A DNA stretch of 64,000 nt from GCA-2706205 sp964215955 (GCA_964215955.1 CAXPDR010000029.1:12922-76921), one strand, 5' to 3'. Counted from the first letter of the stretch, positions 1 to 9,127 are shown. Notes: a model not told the origin generated them from the sequence alone. Made by a program: numbers and translations.

Positions 1-1220
1 TCATCTTTCGGATTAAAAATAACTGAAAGATAAGCAATCAGATCTTTAATTTCCTTCTTTTCATAAAACTTTTGGCCACCAATGATGGTATAAGGTATTT
101 GGGCCAGTCTTAATTGATCCTCTACAGGTGGAACCTGAGTATTGCTTCTGTAAAGAATTGCTACGTCTCCTAGAAACTTTCCTTGCTTTTGAATATTGAT
201 AATTTCATCGATAACAATTTGTGCTTCATGGTCTCCATTTGCAGCAGACCAAAGATGAGGAACCAGACCATCAGTAACGTGAGTTCTCATGGTTTTATCT
301 TTTCTCTTTTTGTTATCTTTAATAACAATATTGGCAAGATTTAATATTTTATCTCCGGATCTGTAATTATGCTCTAGTTTAATAACAGTAGTCGCTGGAA
401 AAACTTTTTCAAAATTTAAAATATTTGAAATATCTGCCCCTCGAAAGGCATAGATTGATTGATCATCATCACCTACAACACAAATATTTTGATGAGTAGA
501 GGTAAGGGCCTTAACCATTTCAAATTGGAGACCATTGGTATCTTGATATTCATCAATCATAATGTATTTATATTTTTGAGAATATTTTTCGGCAATATCT
601 GGTCTGGCCTGAAAAAGTCTTACACATAAAAATAAGATATCATCAAAATCAACAGCGTTATAAAAATGTAATTTATCTTGGTAGTAATGGTATACAAACT
701 CTGTGGCCTCATCGTAAGGATCTTCTGGATCGAAGTATTCTGTATCCTTAAACTCCTCAGCAGAAATACCGGCATTTTTTAATTTACCAATTTTAGACAT
801 GATGGTTTTTTTATCAAATGATTCTTTATCTAATTTTATCTTCTTTAATCCTTCACGGACAATCGCCATTTGATCTCCTTGATCGTAAATGGTGAAGTCT
901 TTGTTATAGCCAATGTGCTGGATATCTTCTCGTAAGATTCTAATGCCTAATGAGTGATAAGTAGAAAGTGTAATCCCTCTTTTTTTTCTTGATCCCAATA
1001 ATTTGGAAACTCTTTCATGCATTTCCATGGCCGCTTTGTTGGTAAAACTTACAGCAAGAATTTCTTTGGGATTAATTCTGAGATTATCAATCATATGACC
1101 AATTCTATAGGTGAGAGTTCTAGTCTTTCCTGAACCGGCTCCAGCTAAAATCAAAACAGGACCATTCACGGTCTCAGCTGCAAGTCTTTGCTCTGTATTT
1201 AATCCACTCAAATCAATCAT
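1..1220 (-). CDS. uvrD: UvrD/PcrA/Rep-family DNA helicase, 5' part (gene continues beyond left edge)
   Basis: Superfamily 1A 3'-5' helicase that unwinds DNA with ATP in repair, replication restart or removal of bound proteins. About 406 N-terminal residues are visible; the C-terminal part (rest of 2B, end of 2A) runs off the window. Seen: Q-motif region NTEQRLAAE near residue 8, Walker A AGAGSGKT at 26-33, motif Ia FTNKAA, motif II DEYQDT near 222, motif III GDDDQSIYAFRGAD, and motif IV HNYRS. The ATG at 1220 is chosen because the family normally starts a few residues before the Q motif; the ribosome site is weak. UvrD, PcrA and Rep cannot be separated without the C terminus. The gene diverges from the pseudogene at 1464. 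Confidence 0.93.
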   Translation of the reverse strand, partial: MIDLSGLNTEQRLAAETVNGPVLILAGAGSGKTRTLTYRIGHMIDNLRINPKEILAVSFTNKAAMEMHERVSKLLGSRKKRGITLSTYHSLGIRILREDIQHIGYNKDFTIYDQGDQMAIVREGLKKIKLDKESFDKKTIMSKIGKLKNAGISAEEFKDTEYFDPEDPYDEATEFVYHYYQDKLHFYNAVDFDDILFLCVRLFQARPDIAEKYSQKYKYIMIDEYQDTNGLQFEMVKALTSTHQNICVVGDDDQSIYAFRGADISNILNFEKVFPATTVIKLEHNYRSGDKILNLANIVIKDNKKRKDKTMRTHVTDGLVPHLWSAANGDHEAQIVIDEIINIQKQGKFLGDVAILYRSNTQVPPVEDQLRLAQIPYTIIGGQKFYEKKEIKDLIAYLSVIFNPKD

Positions 1221-1410
1221 GCAGATACTCTAGAGAGACTTACTCAAGTAGTAAAGATTTATTTGTAAATTCAAGTGTTTAAGTCGTTTGTTTATATTTT
1301 CTTTATTATTGTCCAGTTATACTGGCAACTCACTTATTTTTTGAACTTTATTCGTATTAGAATTTTATTTAGGGGTCTTCTCTAAGTCCTTGAATTTAAG
1401 AGTTATGACT

Positions 1411-1438
1411 TAAAACTTATCTATAATAGTGCCGATAA
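1411..1438 (+). promoter_or_regulatory. Sigma-28 (FliA-type) promoter before the pseudogene
   Basis: A -35-like TAAAACTT at 1411-1418 and a perfect -10 GCCGATAA at 1431-1438 are separated by 12 nt; the usual spacing for sigma-28 (consensus TAAAGTTT-N11-GCCGATAA) is 11. The predicted start, near 1445, leaves room for the AAAGGAG site at 1449-1455. Confidence 0.6.
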
Positions 1439-1463
1439 GCTTTAAAATAAAGGAGTGAAATAC

Positions 1464-2040
1464 TTGGTAATTTTAAAAACATTCTTACTCATTGGTTTAA
1501 GCCTTTTACTTTCCTGTGGAAGTGAGATTCAAGTATCACAATTTACAGAGGATCAATCAGTTCTCGATGTGAGGGTAGAGCAACTTTCTACTCAGGCAGA
1601 TCCAACGAAATCAGCTAATATTTACTTTAATGTTTATTTTTCTAATCCCATCGAATCAAAAACTTTTGGTGCTGATGATATTATCCAAGATGGAACATCT
1701 TCTAGAATTATTTGGGATGTAATTCATGTCTCAGAGGGAAAACACTTTATTGTCATTGGTACAGGCCCAATGACTAATGGAACTTTTATTTTAAACAGTA
1801 CTGACACTCCGTACATTAGATTATGGAGATGTTAATGGAGATTTGGGTACAAGCTGTTCTGTTTCCGGCCTTGTGAATGTTACCGAAACAACTGGTTGTT
1901 CTTATGATGGATCTGGTGTTTGTACGGTGGGAGTCACTGGGTTGTTAAATTATACAGGGGCCGCAAATTTTGATTTTACTATTTCTGATATTGATGGAGT
2001 ATCTGAATTGGCAACAGCGAATATTACAATTAATCCTTAG
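1464..2040 (+). pseudogene. Frameshifted repeat-containing lipoprotein remnant
   Basis: The first reading frame begins with a lipoprotein signal ending in LLLSC, followed by an Ig-like/cadherin-like segment (SNPIESKTFGADDIIQDGT) and stops at 1835. A second frame, open from 1795, continues LDYGDVNGDLGTSCSV through GVCTVGVTGLLNYTGAANF to the stop at 2040. That second segment matches one copy of the repeats common in huge predatory-bacterium surface proteins. It has no start codon with a suitable ribosome site, so the two pieces most simply form one gene broken by a +1 shift between 1795 and 1833. A GTG at 1455 is in frame, but AAAGGAG (1449-1455) fits a TTG start at 1464 far better. A sigma-28-like promoter lies upstream. 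A sequencing error could mimic the shift, but the product would still be unusually short for this type of protein. Confidence 0.65.
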
Positions 2041-2452
2041 TTTTAAAACCCTTAATAGAGTTATTATAAATATCTGTGAGTTCACTAAAATAATCTCCAG
2101 ATCTTAAAATGAGCTCTTTTACTTCACCTTCATCCTTTGATTCTTTGAGAGTCTTTTTTAGTTTGAATATAGGCCCAGCTATTTTATGGGTTTTAAAAAT
2201 TAAAAGAACGTAGATAATGCCTAAACTTAATAAGGCAAAGAGGCTGAGGAATATAATATAATGATTTCTAAAATTATTAAGCTTTGTTGCGATTTCATTA
2301 TTTGAGACAAATTCCAAAATATCATTTGACCAGTATACAATGGATCCAATGAGGAATAAGTTTTGAATCAAAAAAATCGCCAATATGAAGAACGTAAAGT
2401 TCAGTTGAAATTTTTTATCTACTAAGACTAAAAGTCTTCTGTATGGATGCAT
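2030..2452 (-). CDS. Two-TM membrane protein with HAMP-like tail
   Basis: A 140-residue inner-membrane protein. Two hydrophobic segments (about residues 17-40 and 65-87) flank a short periplasmic loop. They are followed by KTHKIAGPIFKLKKTL, which resembles the start of a HAMP linker (the H-x-IAGP-x-x-x-L pattern seen after the second membrane helix of sensors and chemoreceptors). No kinase, cyclase or methyl-accepting module follows, so it would be a stand-alone HAMP-like protein, perhaps a partner of a signalling protein encoded elsewhere (inference). It lies 11 nt downstream of the 284-residue gene on the same strand, AAGGA precedes its ATG, and its 3' end overlaps the convergent pseudogene by 11 nt. 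Confidence 0.8.
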   Translation of the reverse strand: MHPYRRLLVLVDKKFQLNFTFFILAIFLIQNLFLIGSIVYWSNDILEFVSNNEIATKLNNFRNHYIIFLSLFALLSLGIIYVLLIFKTHKIAGPIFKLKKTLKESKDEGEVKELILRSGDYFSELTDIYNNSIKGFKTKD

Positions 2453-2463
2453 AAAATATTCCT

Positions 2464-3318
2464 TTACCTTAAAAGGCTAACTAAATCATTTAGTTCACCG
2501 GCCAAGTCTTCATGGTAGATGAATTTCATTTCATTACCAATTTTAATGATATTATCAGTGTTCCATTGTATTTTTACAACCTCATCTTTTTTATTATTAC
2601 TGAACTCAAATGCAAGGACATTATGAAGATCTGGAGTGAGTAGTCTATTGTCTAAAATTCTATCGGAGTAAAGAAAACAATTTTTATCAATCCATTTCTT
2701 AACCTTTTGCCCATCTATAATACTTGAAATATGACGACCAGTTTTATCTAACTTTATCCATTCATTTTTTTTCTTAACTATTTTAAAACCATTAAGGCTT
2801 ATTGAGGTGGGGCTTGAGCTACACCATTTTATTTTTTCATCCTTAAAGCTTTTTGAACCGGTTAAAAATAGGGATCTCTCTTGGGTTCCAAGACGCCCTC
2901 CTTGTCCAGCAAGGGGACCATTTTCAAAGCGTATAATTTCACCATTAGAAGAGATATTCCAAACTTCATGATTTTCGTGTTTTAATTTTATTTTAATGAC
3001 GGCGTTTGGAATTTTATCAATTGGATATGCTTTTACTGATGAAAGAAAACTTAAGCGATCTTGAATTGAGTTTGGAGAGTGGTTATGGCCATTCCATTTT
3101 CCGAGTCTATTATTTCTTTTAAAAATCTTTTCTTCATTATAGGTTTGAAAGGAAAACTCAATTACCGCGTCTGGGTGAAAATTTAACTTCTTACTAAAAC
3201 CAGTTAAAGGAAGTTCTTTTTCACTAAAACTCTGATGGGAGAGGTTAAAAAAGTAGACGAGTAGTCCAATTAGCCCGACAAGAGAAAAAGATAAAAAAGT
3301 GAACAAATGCTTTTTCAT
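2464..3318 (-). CDS. Membrane-anchored hypothetical protein
   Basis: A 284-residue protein with one N-terminal membrane segment (about residues 5-25, FLSFSLVGLIGLLVYFF) and a periplasmic remainder. I do not recognise a family with certainty. The alternating beta-strand and short-helix pattern loosely recalls DUF4340-type repeats, but no diagnostic motif is visible. AGGA lies about 7 nt before the ATG. It is the first gene of a two-gene operon with the HAMP-like membrane protein, so both may act in one envelope complex (inference). The only cysteines seen are WCSSS and KNCF, which could form a disulphide. Confidence 0.75.
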   Translation of the reverse strand: MKKHLFTFLSFSLVGLIGLLVYFFNLSHQSFSEKELPLTGFSKKLNFHPDAVIEFSFQTYNEEKIFKRNNRLGKWNGHNHSPNSIQDRLSFLSSVKAYPIDKIPNAVIKIKLKHENHEVWNISSNGEIIRFENGPLAGQGGRLGTQERSLFLTGSKSFKDEKIKWCSSSPTSISLNGFKIVKKKNEWIKLDKTGRHISSIIDGQKVKKWIDKNCFLYSDRILDNRLLTPDLHNVLAFEFSNNKKDEVVKIQWNTDNIIKIGNEMKFIYHEDLAGELNDLVSLLR

Positions 3319-3692
3319 ATATAGATCCTAGAATCATTAATATATTTGTTTTGGAATTATTCCTTACTATTTTACATTGTAATTGGGATATTTTAAATTC
3401 CAAAAATTTAGGGCATTTGTTCTTTTTAAGTCAAGAGGTGCCTTGTTTATGTGCTTTCCTTTAGGTTGTGAAGTATTTAACTATTCGCTTTTTCAAAGGT
3501 ATTGGTCTGTAATACATATTTGACAGAAAAAATTGGCGAAATAATTAAGTTAAACAATAGGGGTTTATTCTGTAAATGGATAGAACTAGTCCATTTAACG
3601 TTAAATTTTAGTCACTTATAGCCGATAAGTCCTAGGTCAATACTTTCCTTAATTTATAATAGAAAGGGGAAGTAAGCCCTTTAGGATATTTT
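3319..3692. other. 374-bp divergent intergenic region
   Basis: No open frame with a ribosome site is visible. On the plus strand it holds a vegetative-type promoter candidate, TTGACA at 3520-3525 and TAATTA at 3542-3547 (16-nt spacer), and downstream of it the sigma-28-type promoter at 3602-3628. A 58-nt leader then runs to the GLUG lipoprotein. The minus-strand gene at 3318 has no obvious promoter close by. Confidence 0.5.
3602..3628 (+). promoter_or_regulatory. Sigma-28 (FliA-type) promoter of the GLUG lipoprotein
   Basis: TAAATTTT at 3602-3609, exactly 11 nt, then a perfect GCCGATAA at 3621-3628. This is the canonical sigma-28 architecture and one of the two best matches in the window. 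It predicts a transcript start near 3635. The other near-perfect site is at 15764..15790. Confidence 0.8.
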
Positions 3693-6600
3693 ATGAAATT
3701 TATTAATTTTGCGTTTTTAATTTTGACTTTTAATTTTGTTTCTTGTTCTCAAGGGCCTGGAAAAACTAATGTCAAAATATCCCTGGCAGCAATAAGTGGA
3801 AGTGAAAAATTCCCTGGTGGACTTTTTCTTTATGGGAAAAATAAATCAATTCCAGATATGGGTTTTGCCAGAAAAGTAAATGCAGATGATACTCTTGAGT
3901 TAGAACTTGAAAATGGTGACTGGGGTTTTGTGGTCATGGGGTGGGACGGTTCTCAATACTATGAGGGAAATGCATTTTGTGATGCTATGGCAAAAAAACT
4001 TGATGGTGCTGAAGTCAGTCTTTCTTTGGAAGCGACTAGGGCCAAATGTAGTCCAAGATATATAAATGGTACGAATGAGCTTTACAATGGATTTTATTCT
4101 TTAAAAATTCATACTTGTGCAGGCATAAGAGATCATATTGCGAATGGAGAACCAATTCCTTCTAACTTTAAATGTGATGGTAGCATGGATATATTTGACG
4201 GAGGAATGAAGTCTTTTAAAGTTTACTTGGCTGAGTTTATGCCAGGAGAAGGGGAGCGTTTTTCAAGTGAGTCACGTTGTTTGACTACAACAAATTCCAC
4301 AACTCCTGCTTCTGTTAATCTTCCTCTTGGATCAGATAAAATAAAGACTGCTGTATTGATCAAAGGATACTCAGATAGTTCTTGTACTTCAGAAGTTAAA
4401 AAATACGTTTTTAGAGATGGTATCAAATTTCCTGAGGATGATTTTAATGCCGCAGCAGTGCTAGATAGTGTAACAAAAACGGTAAATCTTTTTGCTCATG
4501 CTAAGTTGTGTAATGAGGCGCAAAAAAACTCACCAGTTTTTGCTGCAAGCTCAGACACAGATAATGATGGCTTGAGTGATACTCATTTAATTTGTACACC
4601 TACTCAGTTTGCAAGTATAGATGGTTTTCCAACTGATAATTTTATATTAGGTGCTGATATTGATATGAGTGGGTTGAACACAATAACGAGCACATTTTCA
4701 GGTAATTTCGATGGGCAAAATTATAGATTGTACGATGGTGTACAACCCATATTTCAAGAAGTCTCAGCAAGTGGTACTGATATAAGAATTGAAAATTTAA
4801 TTATAGATAATTTTCAGATAGATTATAATTTTGAACCTTCAACGAATACACTTGGGATACTTGCCAATCAAAGCTATCCATCAGGTGGAAAATTAGAAAT
4901 AACTAATTTGTATTTTAACTCGAATAATAAAATAGAAATCTCTGTGGCTAACGGTGGAACTATTTCAACCAATACGTATCTTGGGGGATTAATTGGAGAT
5001 GTCCAAGTTCAAACTAGTGGAAAATTAGAAGTTCGTGACATAAAAATGAATGGTTTAGTTAGGGCTTATGATGACAATATTAGAGTTGGAGGTGTGTTTG
5101 GTCGCTTTAAAAATACCAGTGGTGAAAAACCAAAAGTTGAATCAAGCCGCGTTGGAACCTCTTCAGAAAAAATGATGATTCAAGGTTATCAAAAAATCGG
5201 TGGTATCGCTGGACAGATACAAGATGCAGAAGTTGTTCAAAAAACAGCGGTTTTTGCAAAGCTTAAAGGAAAGGATTTTGTAGGTGGGATTGTTGGTGAT
5301 GCACTTGATGGAACTGAAATTAGAGATGCAAAAACAGATATTGAATATGTACCATTCGATAGCTCTAACTCAAGAGTTGGTGGTATTATTGGTGGAATCG
5401 CAGGTGATTTCTCTGTAAAAGTAGATGGGGTCATGGCAAATTTGGTTGTCCTTGAGCCTACTGGGACTAAAAAAGTAGACCAATTAGGTGGTATTATTGG
5501 TGGAAAAAATTTTGGTTCTGGAGCTGTTAATCCTTTTCAAATTTCAAATTCAAAAGCCATTGTTGATTTTAATGTTAATGGACAATCTCATGGGGGATTG
5601 GTTGGAAGTCAATCTGTTACAAATGGAACACGAGATGAAATTAGAAATTCAATTGCTATGGGGAGCTTACTTGAATCAAGTAGGGTAACGTCGAATATAA
5701 ATAAAGGTGGATTCGCAGGGGACTCAAGTAACCTTAAGATCGAAATGTCAGTTGCAAGTTTTACTAGTATTGAAGGAGACCGACAATTAGGTGGAGGGAT
5801 TGGTTATAGTAATAACACAATTTTAAATGAATCCCATATCAAAGGACATGTGGAATGTTTAAAAAATACTGCTTATCTTTCGTGTGGTGGTATTACTGGT
5901 CTAAATAACGATTCATTTAATACTGGGCACTTTGAAGACCTTTATGTGGATGTAAGTCTGAATGTTCCAAACTTTGATGTAGATGGTAATAGTGGTTGTA
6001 GTCTTCAGAAGTGTGGACGACTTGCTGGAAATAATCTTTCTTCTTATATGAGTTTTGAGAGAATTTATCTGGTACAAAGCCAAATGCTAGATATGAATGA
6101 AGCAGATATTAGTTTTAATACAGGATCAGGGAATGTGACTCCAGGTGATCACATAGACAATTTACAAACTGATGATTCCACAACTTGTAATGGAGCCATC
6201 CTAGGAAAATTTGATAATTCTCATGGTATTTTTTCCTCTTGTGGTTTATTATTTGAAAAGCAGTGGCGAAGCTATGGTTTTGCGGGTGAGTACCTTGCTG
6301 GGAATTGGATTGAACCGTTTGAAATCTATTCAACTGTTGAATGGAATAATATTAAAGCCGATGCTTTCTTAGTTCAACAGACTTTTAAGCTAATGGATGA
6401 TTTAGATTTTGCCAGTGGAACTTTTGAACCTATTGGGTCAATTTCCAATCCTTTTTCGGGAAGAATTATTCCGAATGGGAAGACTTTGAAAAGAATTAAT
6501 TTCACAGCCGGAAATGATAATGCTGGTATCTTTAATGCCACAGGAAATGGTGCAAGTATAGGTTGGTATAATGATCCTCTTAAAATTTTTGATATGACGA

Positions 6601-7346
6601 TTGATTGTACTTCTCAATTAAACTGTGGAGTCATTGGCCAAGCACAAGATACGAATTTATTTGTTGTGGTTAAAGATGGAGATGTTTACGGTACTGGTGA
6701 TAATTATGGGGGCTTAGTTGGGCTTGGAGTAGAAAGGATTAGTATTAATAACTCTGGTTATGAAGGAAAGGTCCACGGGAATAGTAAAGTCGGAGGACTT
6801 GTTGGCTTTTTAAGTAATGGTGGTTCTGGTGGTGATCATCAAATTAAAAATTCTTTTGTTAGAGCAAAGTTAATTCAAGCTGATGGAGGTTCAAGTTATA
6901 GTGGAGGATTTGTTGGTTTAATTAATTTAAATAATGAAGAATTGGAGATTGAAAACTCTTATCTTAAGTTCATAAACACTGGTATAGATAACTTTAAAGG
7001 AGACATAGCTGGCTTATTAATGGGTGGGATGAATTCAGGTTATAAGCTTAAGAATATTTTTGCTAATACAAAATATTTATCTCTGGCTTCTGGAACTACC
7101 TTATATAAAGGAGCATGGAATTTAGGTTCTGCGACTGACAACGGGAGAAGCTACACCCTTGTTGAGCCGGTTGCTAGAGGATATAGTGTTTCATCGACAG
7201 CTATGGATCCGAACTTTCCACTTGTTTCTAGAGAAGCCGATCTTAATACAGATATGTACAGAAGAGACGGTGGTGGAAGCGTGTGGTATCAAGATGTGAA
7301 CGGAGAAGTCTTTCTCGCTTGGGAAAAGGCACTTGGTTTAAAATAG
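3693..7346 (+). CDS. GLUG-motif surface lipoprotein (paralogue A)
   Basis: A 1217-residue secreted lipoprotein. The N-terminal signal ends in FVSC (Cys18), so the mature protein should be lipid-anchored. Residues ~25-130 form a head domain shared with the paralogue at 24889 (FPGGL near the start, then a W-x-F-x-x-x-GWD motif). From ~300 on there are many degenerate repeats of the GG-[IL]-[IV]-G type (GGIIGG, GGLVGFLSNGG), the GLUG motif found in beta-helical surface proteins. The C terminus ends in FLAWEKALGLK. GLUG repeats are known from bacterial surface and adhesin-like proteins; a role in attachment is inference. TAGGATATTTT precedes the ATG and a sigma-28 promoter lies 65 nt upstream. 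Transcription runs towards metG, which has its own promoter. Confidence 0.85.
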   Translation: MKFINFAFLILTFNFVSCSQGPGKTNVKISLAAISGSEKFPGGLFLYGKNKSIPDMGFARKVNADDTLELELENGDWGFVVMGWDGSQYYEGNAFCDAMAKKLDGAEVSLSLEATRAKCSPRYINGTNELYNGFYSLKIHTCAGIRDHIANGEPIPSNFKCDGSMDIFDGGMKSFKVYLAEFMPGEGERFSSESRCLTTTNSTTPASVNLPLGSDKIKTAVLIKGYSDSSCTSEVKKYVFRDGIKFPEDDFNAAAVLDSVTKTVNLFAHAKLCNEAQKNSPVFAASSDTDNDGLSDTHLICTPTQFASIDGFPTDNFILGADIDMSGLNTITSTFSGNFDGQNYRLYDGVQPIFQEVSASGTDIRIENLIIDNFQIDYNFEPSTNTLGILANQSYPSGGKLEITNLYFNSNNKIEISVANGGTISTNTYLGGLIGDVQVQTSGKLEVRDIKMNGLVRAYDDNIRVGGVFGRFKNTSGEKPKVESSRVGTSSEKMMIQGYQKIGGIAGQIQDAEVVQKTAVFAKLKGKDFVGGIVGDALDGTEIRDAKTDIEYVPFDSSNSRVGGIIGGIAGDFSVKVDGVMANLVVLEPTGTKKVDQLGGIIGGKNFGSGAVNPFQISNSKAIVDFNVNGQSHGGLVGSQSVTNGTRDEIRNSIAMGSLLESSRVTSNINKGGFAGDSSNLKIEMSVASFTSIEGDRQLGGGIGYSNNTILNESHIKGHVECLKNTAYLSCGGITGLNNDSFNTGHFEDLYVDVSLNVPNFDVDGNSGCSLQKCGRLAGNNLSSYMSFERIYLVQSQMLDMNEADISFNTGSGNVTPGDHIDNLQTDDSTTCNGAILGKFDNSHGIFSSCGLLFEKQWRSYGFAGEYLAGNWIEPFEIYSTVEWNNIKADAFLVQQTFKLMDDLDFASGTFEPIGSISNPFSGRIIPNGKTLKRINFTAGNDNAGIFNATGNGASIGWYNDPLKIFDMTIDCTSQLNCGVIGQAQDTNLFVVVKDGDVYGTGDNYGGLVGLGVERISINNSGYEGKVHGNSKVGGLVGFLSNGGSGGDHQIKNSFVRAKLIQADGGSSYSGGFVGLINLNNEELEIENSYLKFINTGIDNFKGDIAGLLMGGMNSGYKLKNIFANTKYLSLASGTTLYKGAWNLGSATDNGRSYTLVEPVARGYSVSSTAMDPNFPLVSREADLNTDMYRRDGGGSVWYQDVNGEVFLAWEKALGLK

Positions 7347-7348
7347 AT

Positions 7349-7377
7349 CTGACAAATTATTAAAATTTACGTATATT
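7349..7377 (+). promoter_or_regulatory. Vegetative promoter of metG
   Basis: CTGACA at 7349-7354, 17 nt, then TATATT at 7372-7377: a good sigma-70-type promoter. Its -10 element lies inside the left arm of the palindrome at 7373-7407. Predicted transcription starts near 7384. Confidence 0.6.
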
Positions 7378-7407
7378 ATCCTCAAACTAATAATTTGAGG
7401 ATAATAT
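7373..7407 (+). promoter_or_regulatory. Perfect 14-bp palindrome at the metG start (candidate operator or ribosome-site hairpin)
   Basis: ATATTATCCTCAAA at 7373-7386 is repeated exactly inverted as TTTGAGGATAATAT at 7394-7407, with a 7-nt spacer. The right arm carries the GAGGA ribosome site and ends one base before the ATG. The left arm covers most of the -10 element. It could be a repressor operator in DNA. If transcription begins upstream of 7373, it could instead be an RNA hairpin hiding the ribosome site. Confidence 0.75.
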
Positions 7408-9105
7408 ATGAAGCACTTAGTCACGTCTGCACTACCTTACGCTAATGGACCTATTCACTTTGGACATATTGCTGGAGTTTATTTACCAGCTGATATCTAT
7501 ACGAAACATAGAAAATTAAAAGGTGAAAAATGTATTCATATTAGTGGTTCTGATGAACATGGTGTGGCGATTATGCAAAATGCTCAAAAAGCGGGGAAGT
7601 CGTATAAAGAGTATGTTGACGAGTGGAATCAAGAGCATTTCGAGCTATTTAAAAAATATGGAATCGAATTTGATTTTTTTGGACAGACTTCTGAGAAGTA
7701 CCATGAGGAAGAAGTATTAAAGTGGTTTGATGAGTTGCATGCTAAAGGTTTTATTGAAAAGAGGGCCGAAGAGCAGCTTCAGTGTCAGGATTGTCATAAT
7801 TATCTTCCAGATCGTTTTGTGGAAGGGACTTGTTATGTTTGTGACTATGAAGAAGCAAGAGGAGATGAGTGCCCTAATTGTGGAGAGTGGATTGATGCTG
7901 TAAAGCTTAAAAACCCTACATGTAAGTTTTGTGAATCAAAAAATATTGAAGTTAAGTCTGTAGATCAGTGGTATTTGATGCTTTCAAAATATCATAAGGA
8001 ATTTAGAGAGTGGTTTGAAGGTGTTTCTCCTACTTGGAGAAAAACGGTGACTAGCTTTGTTGATTCTTTAACTAAAGAAGAAATGGTTGATCGTGCGATT
8101 ACCAGAGATTTAGACTGGGGAATTGATGTTCCGTTAGCTGAGGCGAAAGGGAAGAAACTATATGTGTGGTTTGACGCGCCAATTGGGTATGTTTCAAATA
8201 CCAAAGAGTTTTTAAAGAAAACTGAATCAAGTGATGATTATATAAAAGATTGGTGGCAAGCAGAAGATACTGTGATCACTAATTTTATTGGTAAAGATAA
8301 TATCATTTTTCATGCGATTATCTTTCCTATGATGAGCCTTGCTAGTGGCAGGGCCAATGCGGTTAAAAGTCTTCCAGCGAATCAATATGTAAATTTGGAA
8401 GGAAAGCAATTTTCTAAGTCTAAGGGATGGTATGTAGACGCTCATGGTGCTGTGGATGAATTCGGAGCAGATGCTCTAAGATATTATCTAACAACACTTA
8501 TCCCTGAGAGTAATGATTCTAGTTATACTTGGGAAGGATTTGAAGCTAAGATTAATAATGAGCTTGCTAATAATATTGGAAATTTTGTCAATCGTGGAAT
8601 GACTTTTTTCTATAAGAATTGGAAAGAAGGTATTAGTGAGGATAAGTTTTTAAGCTTTTATGAAACAGAAGCATTTAAAGATTTAAAAGTTCAAGTTGCT
8701 ACGATTAATGAAACTCTAGATAATATTCAAGTTAAAAGAGCACTTGAACAAATTATGCATTTAGGTCAAACTGCAAATACATTCTTTTCAGATAATGCTC
8801 CTTGGGCGCAAATTAAAGAAGATAATGATGCGGCAGCAACGACAATCGCTCACTCGGCTATCTATGTTTTAACTTTGAGTGCTTTATTAACTCCATATCT
8901 TCCGACCCTTTCATCTCAAATTAAAGAGTATTTTGGTGGTTTATCAGATGAAGTCGTTAAAGATCTATACACTGGAGAATTTGAGCTTTTAAAGGACTTT
9001 GTGAAAGGTGGAGTCCAAATTGTTAAAAAGCCTAAGGGGCTAGTTCAAAAAATTGAAGCTGATCGTATTAAAGAGTTAAATGAGCAGTTGAGGGCCAAGG
9101 CATAA
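7408..9105 (+). CDS. metG: Methionyl-tRNA synthetase
   Basis: Charges tRNA-Met with methionine using ATP, in the cytoplasm. At 565 residues it has the full class I catalytic domain and anticodon-binding domain but no C-terminal tRNA-binding extension such as E. coli MetG carries. Seen: HIGH-type signature HFGH at 17-20 within PYANGPIHFGH; a connective insertion with four Cys pairs (CQDC, CYVC, CPNC, CKFC), the two-zinc-knuckle form; and the KMSKS loop as QFSKS at 334-338. The ATG is fixed by GAGGA 8-9 nt upstream. The gene is monocistronic, with its own promoter and a striking palindrome at the start; a repeated ~193-bp element begins 22 nt after the stop. Confidence 0.97.
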   Translation: MKHLVTSALPYANGPIHFGHIAGVYLPADIYTKHRKLKGEKCIHISGSDEHGVAIMQNAQKAGKSYKEYVDEWNQEHFELFKKYGIEFDFFGQTSEKYHEEEVLKWFDELHAKGFIEKRAEEQLQCQDCHNYLPDRFVEGTCYVCDYEEARGDECPNCGEWIDAVKLKNPTCKFCESKNIEVKSVDQWYLMLSKYHKEFREWFEGVSPTWRKTVTSFVDSLTKEEMVDRAITRDLDWGIDVPLAEAKGKKLYVWFDAPIGYVSNTKEFLKKTESSDDYIKDWWQAEDTVITNFIGKDNIIFHAIIFPMMSLASGRANAVKSLPANQYVNLEGKQFSKSKGWYVDAHGAVDEFGADALRYYLTTLIPESNDSSYTWEGFEAKINNELANNIGNFVNRGMTFFYKNWKEGISEDKFLSFYETEAFKDLKVQVATINETLDNIQVKRALEQIMHLGQTANTFFSDNAPWAQIKEDNDAAATTIAHSAIYVLTLSALLTPYLPTLSSQIKEYFGGLSDEVVKDLYTGEFELLKDFVKGGVQIVKKPKGLVQKIEADRIKELNEQLRAKA

Positions 9106-9127
9106 GGACTTTTATTCGTCATTAGCG

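Noticed and set aside
1311..1323. CCAGT-TAT-ACTGG inverted repeat in the uvrD/pseudogene intergenic region
   Set aside because: Arms of only 5 bp, no position relative to a promoter; expected by chance in AT-rich sequence.
1455..1466. GTG at 1455 as start of the first frame
   Set aside because: The ribosome site AAAGGAG would be directly on top of it; TTG at 1464 is correctly spaced and still includes the full lipoprotein signal.
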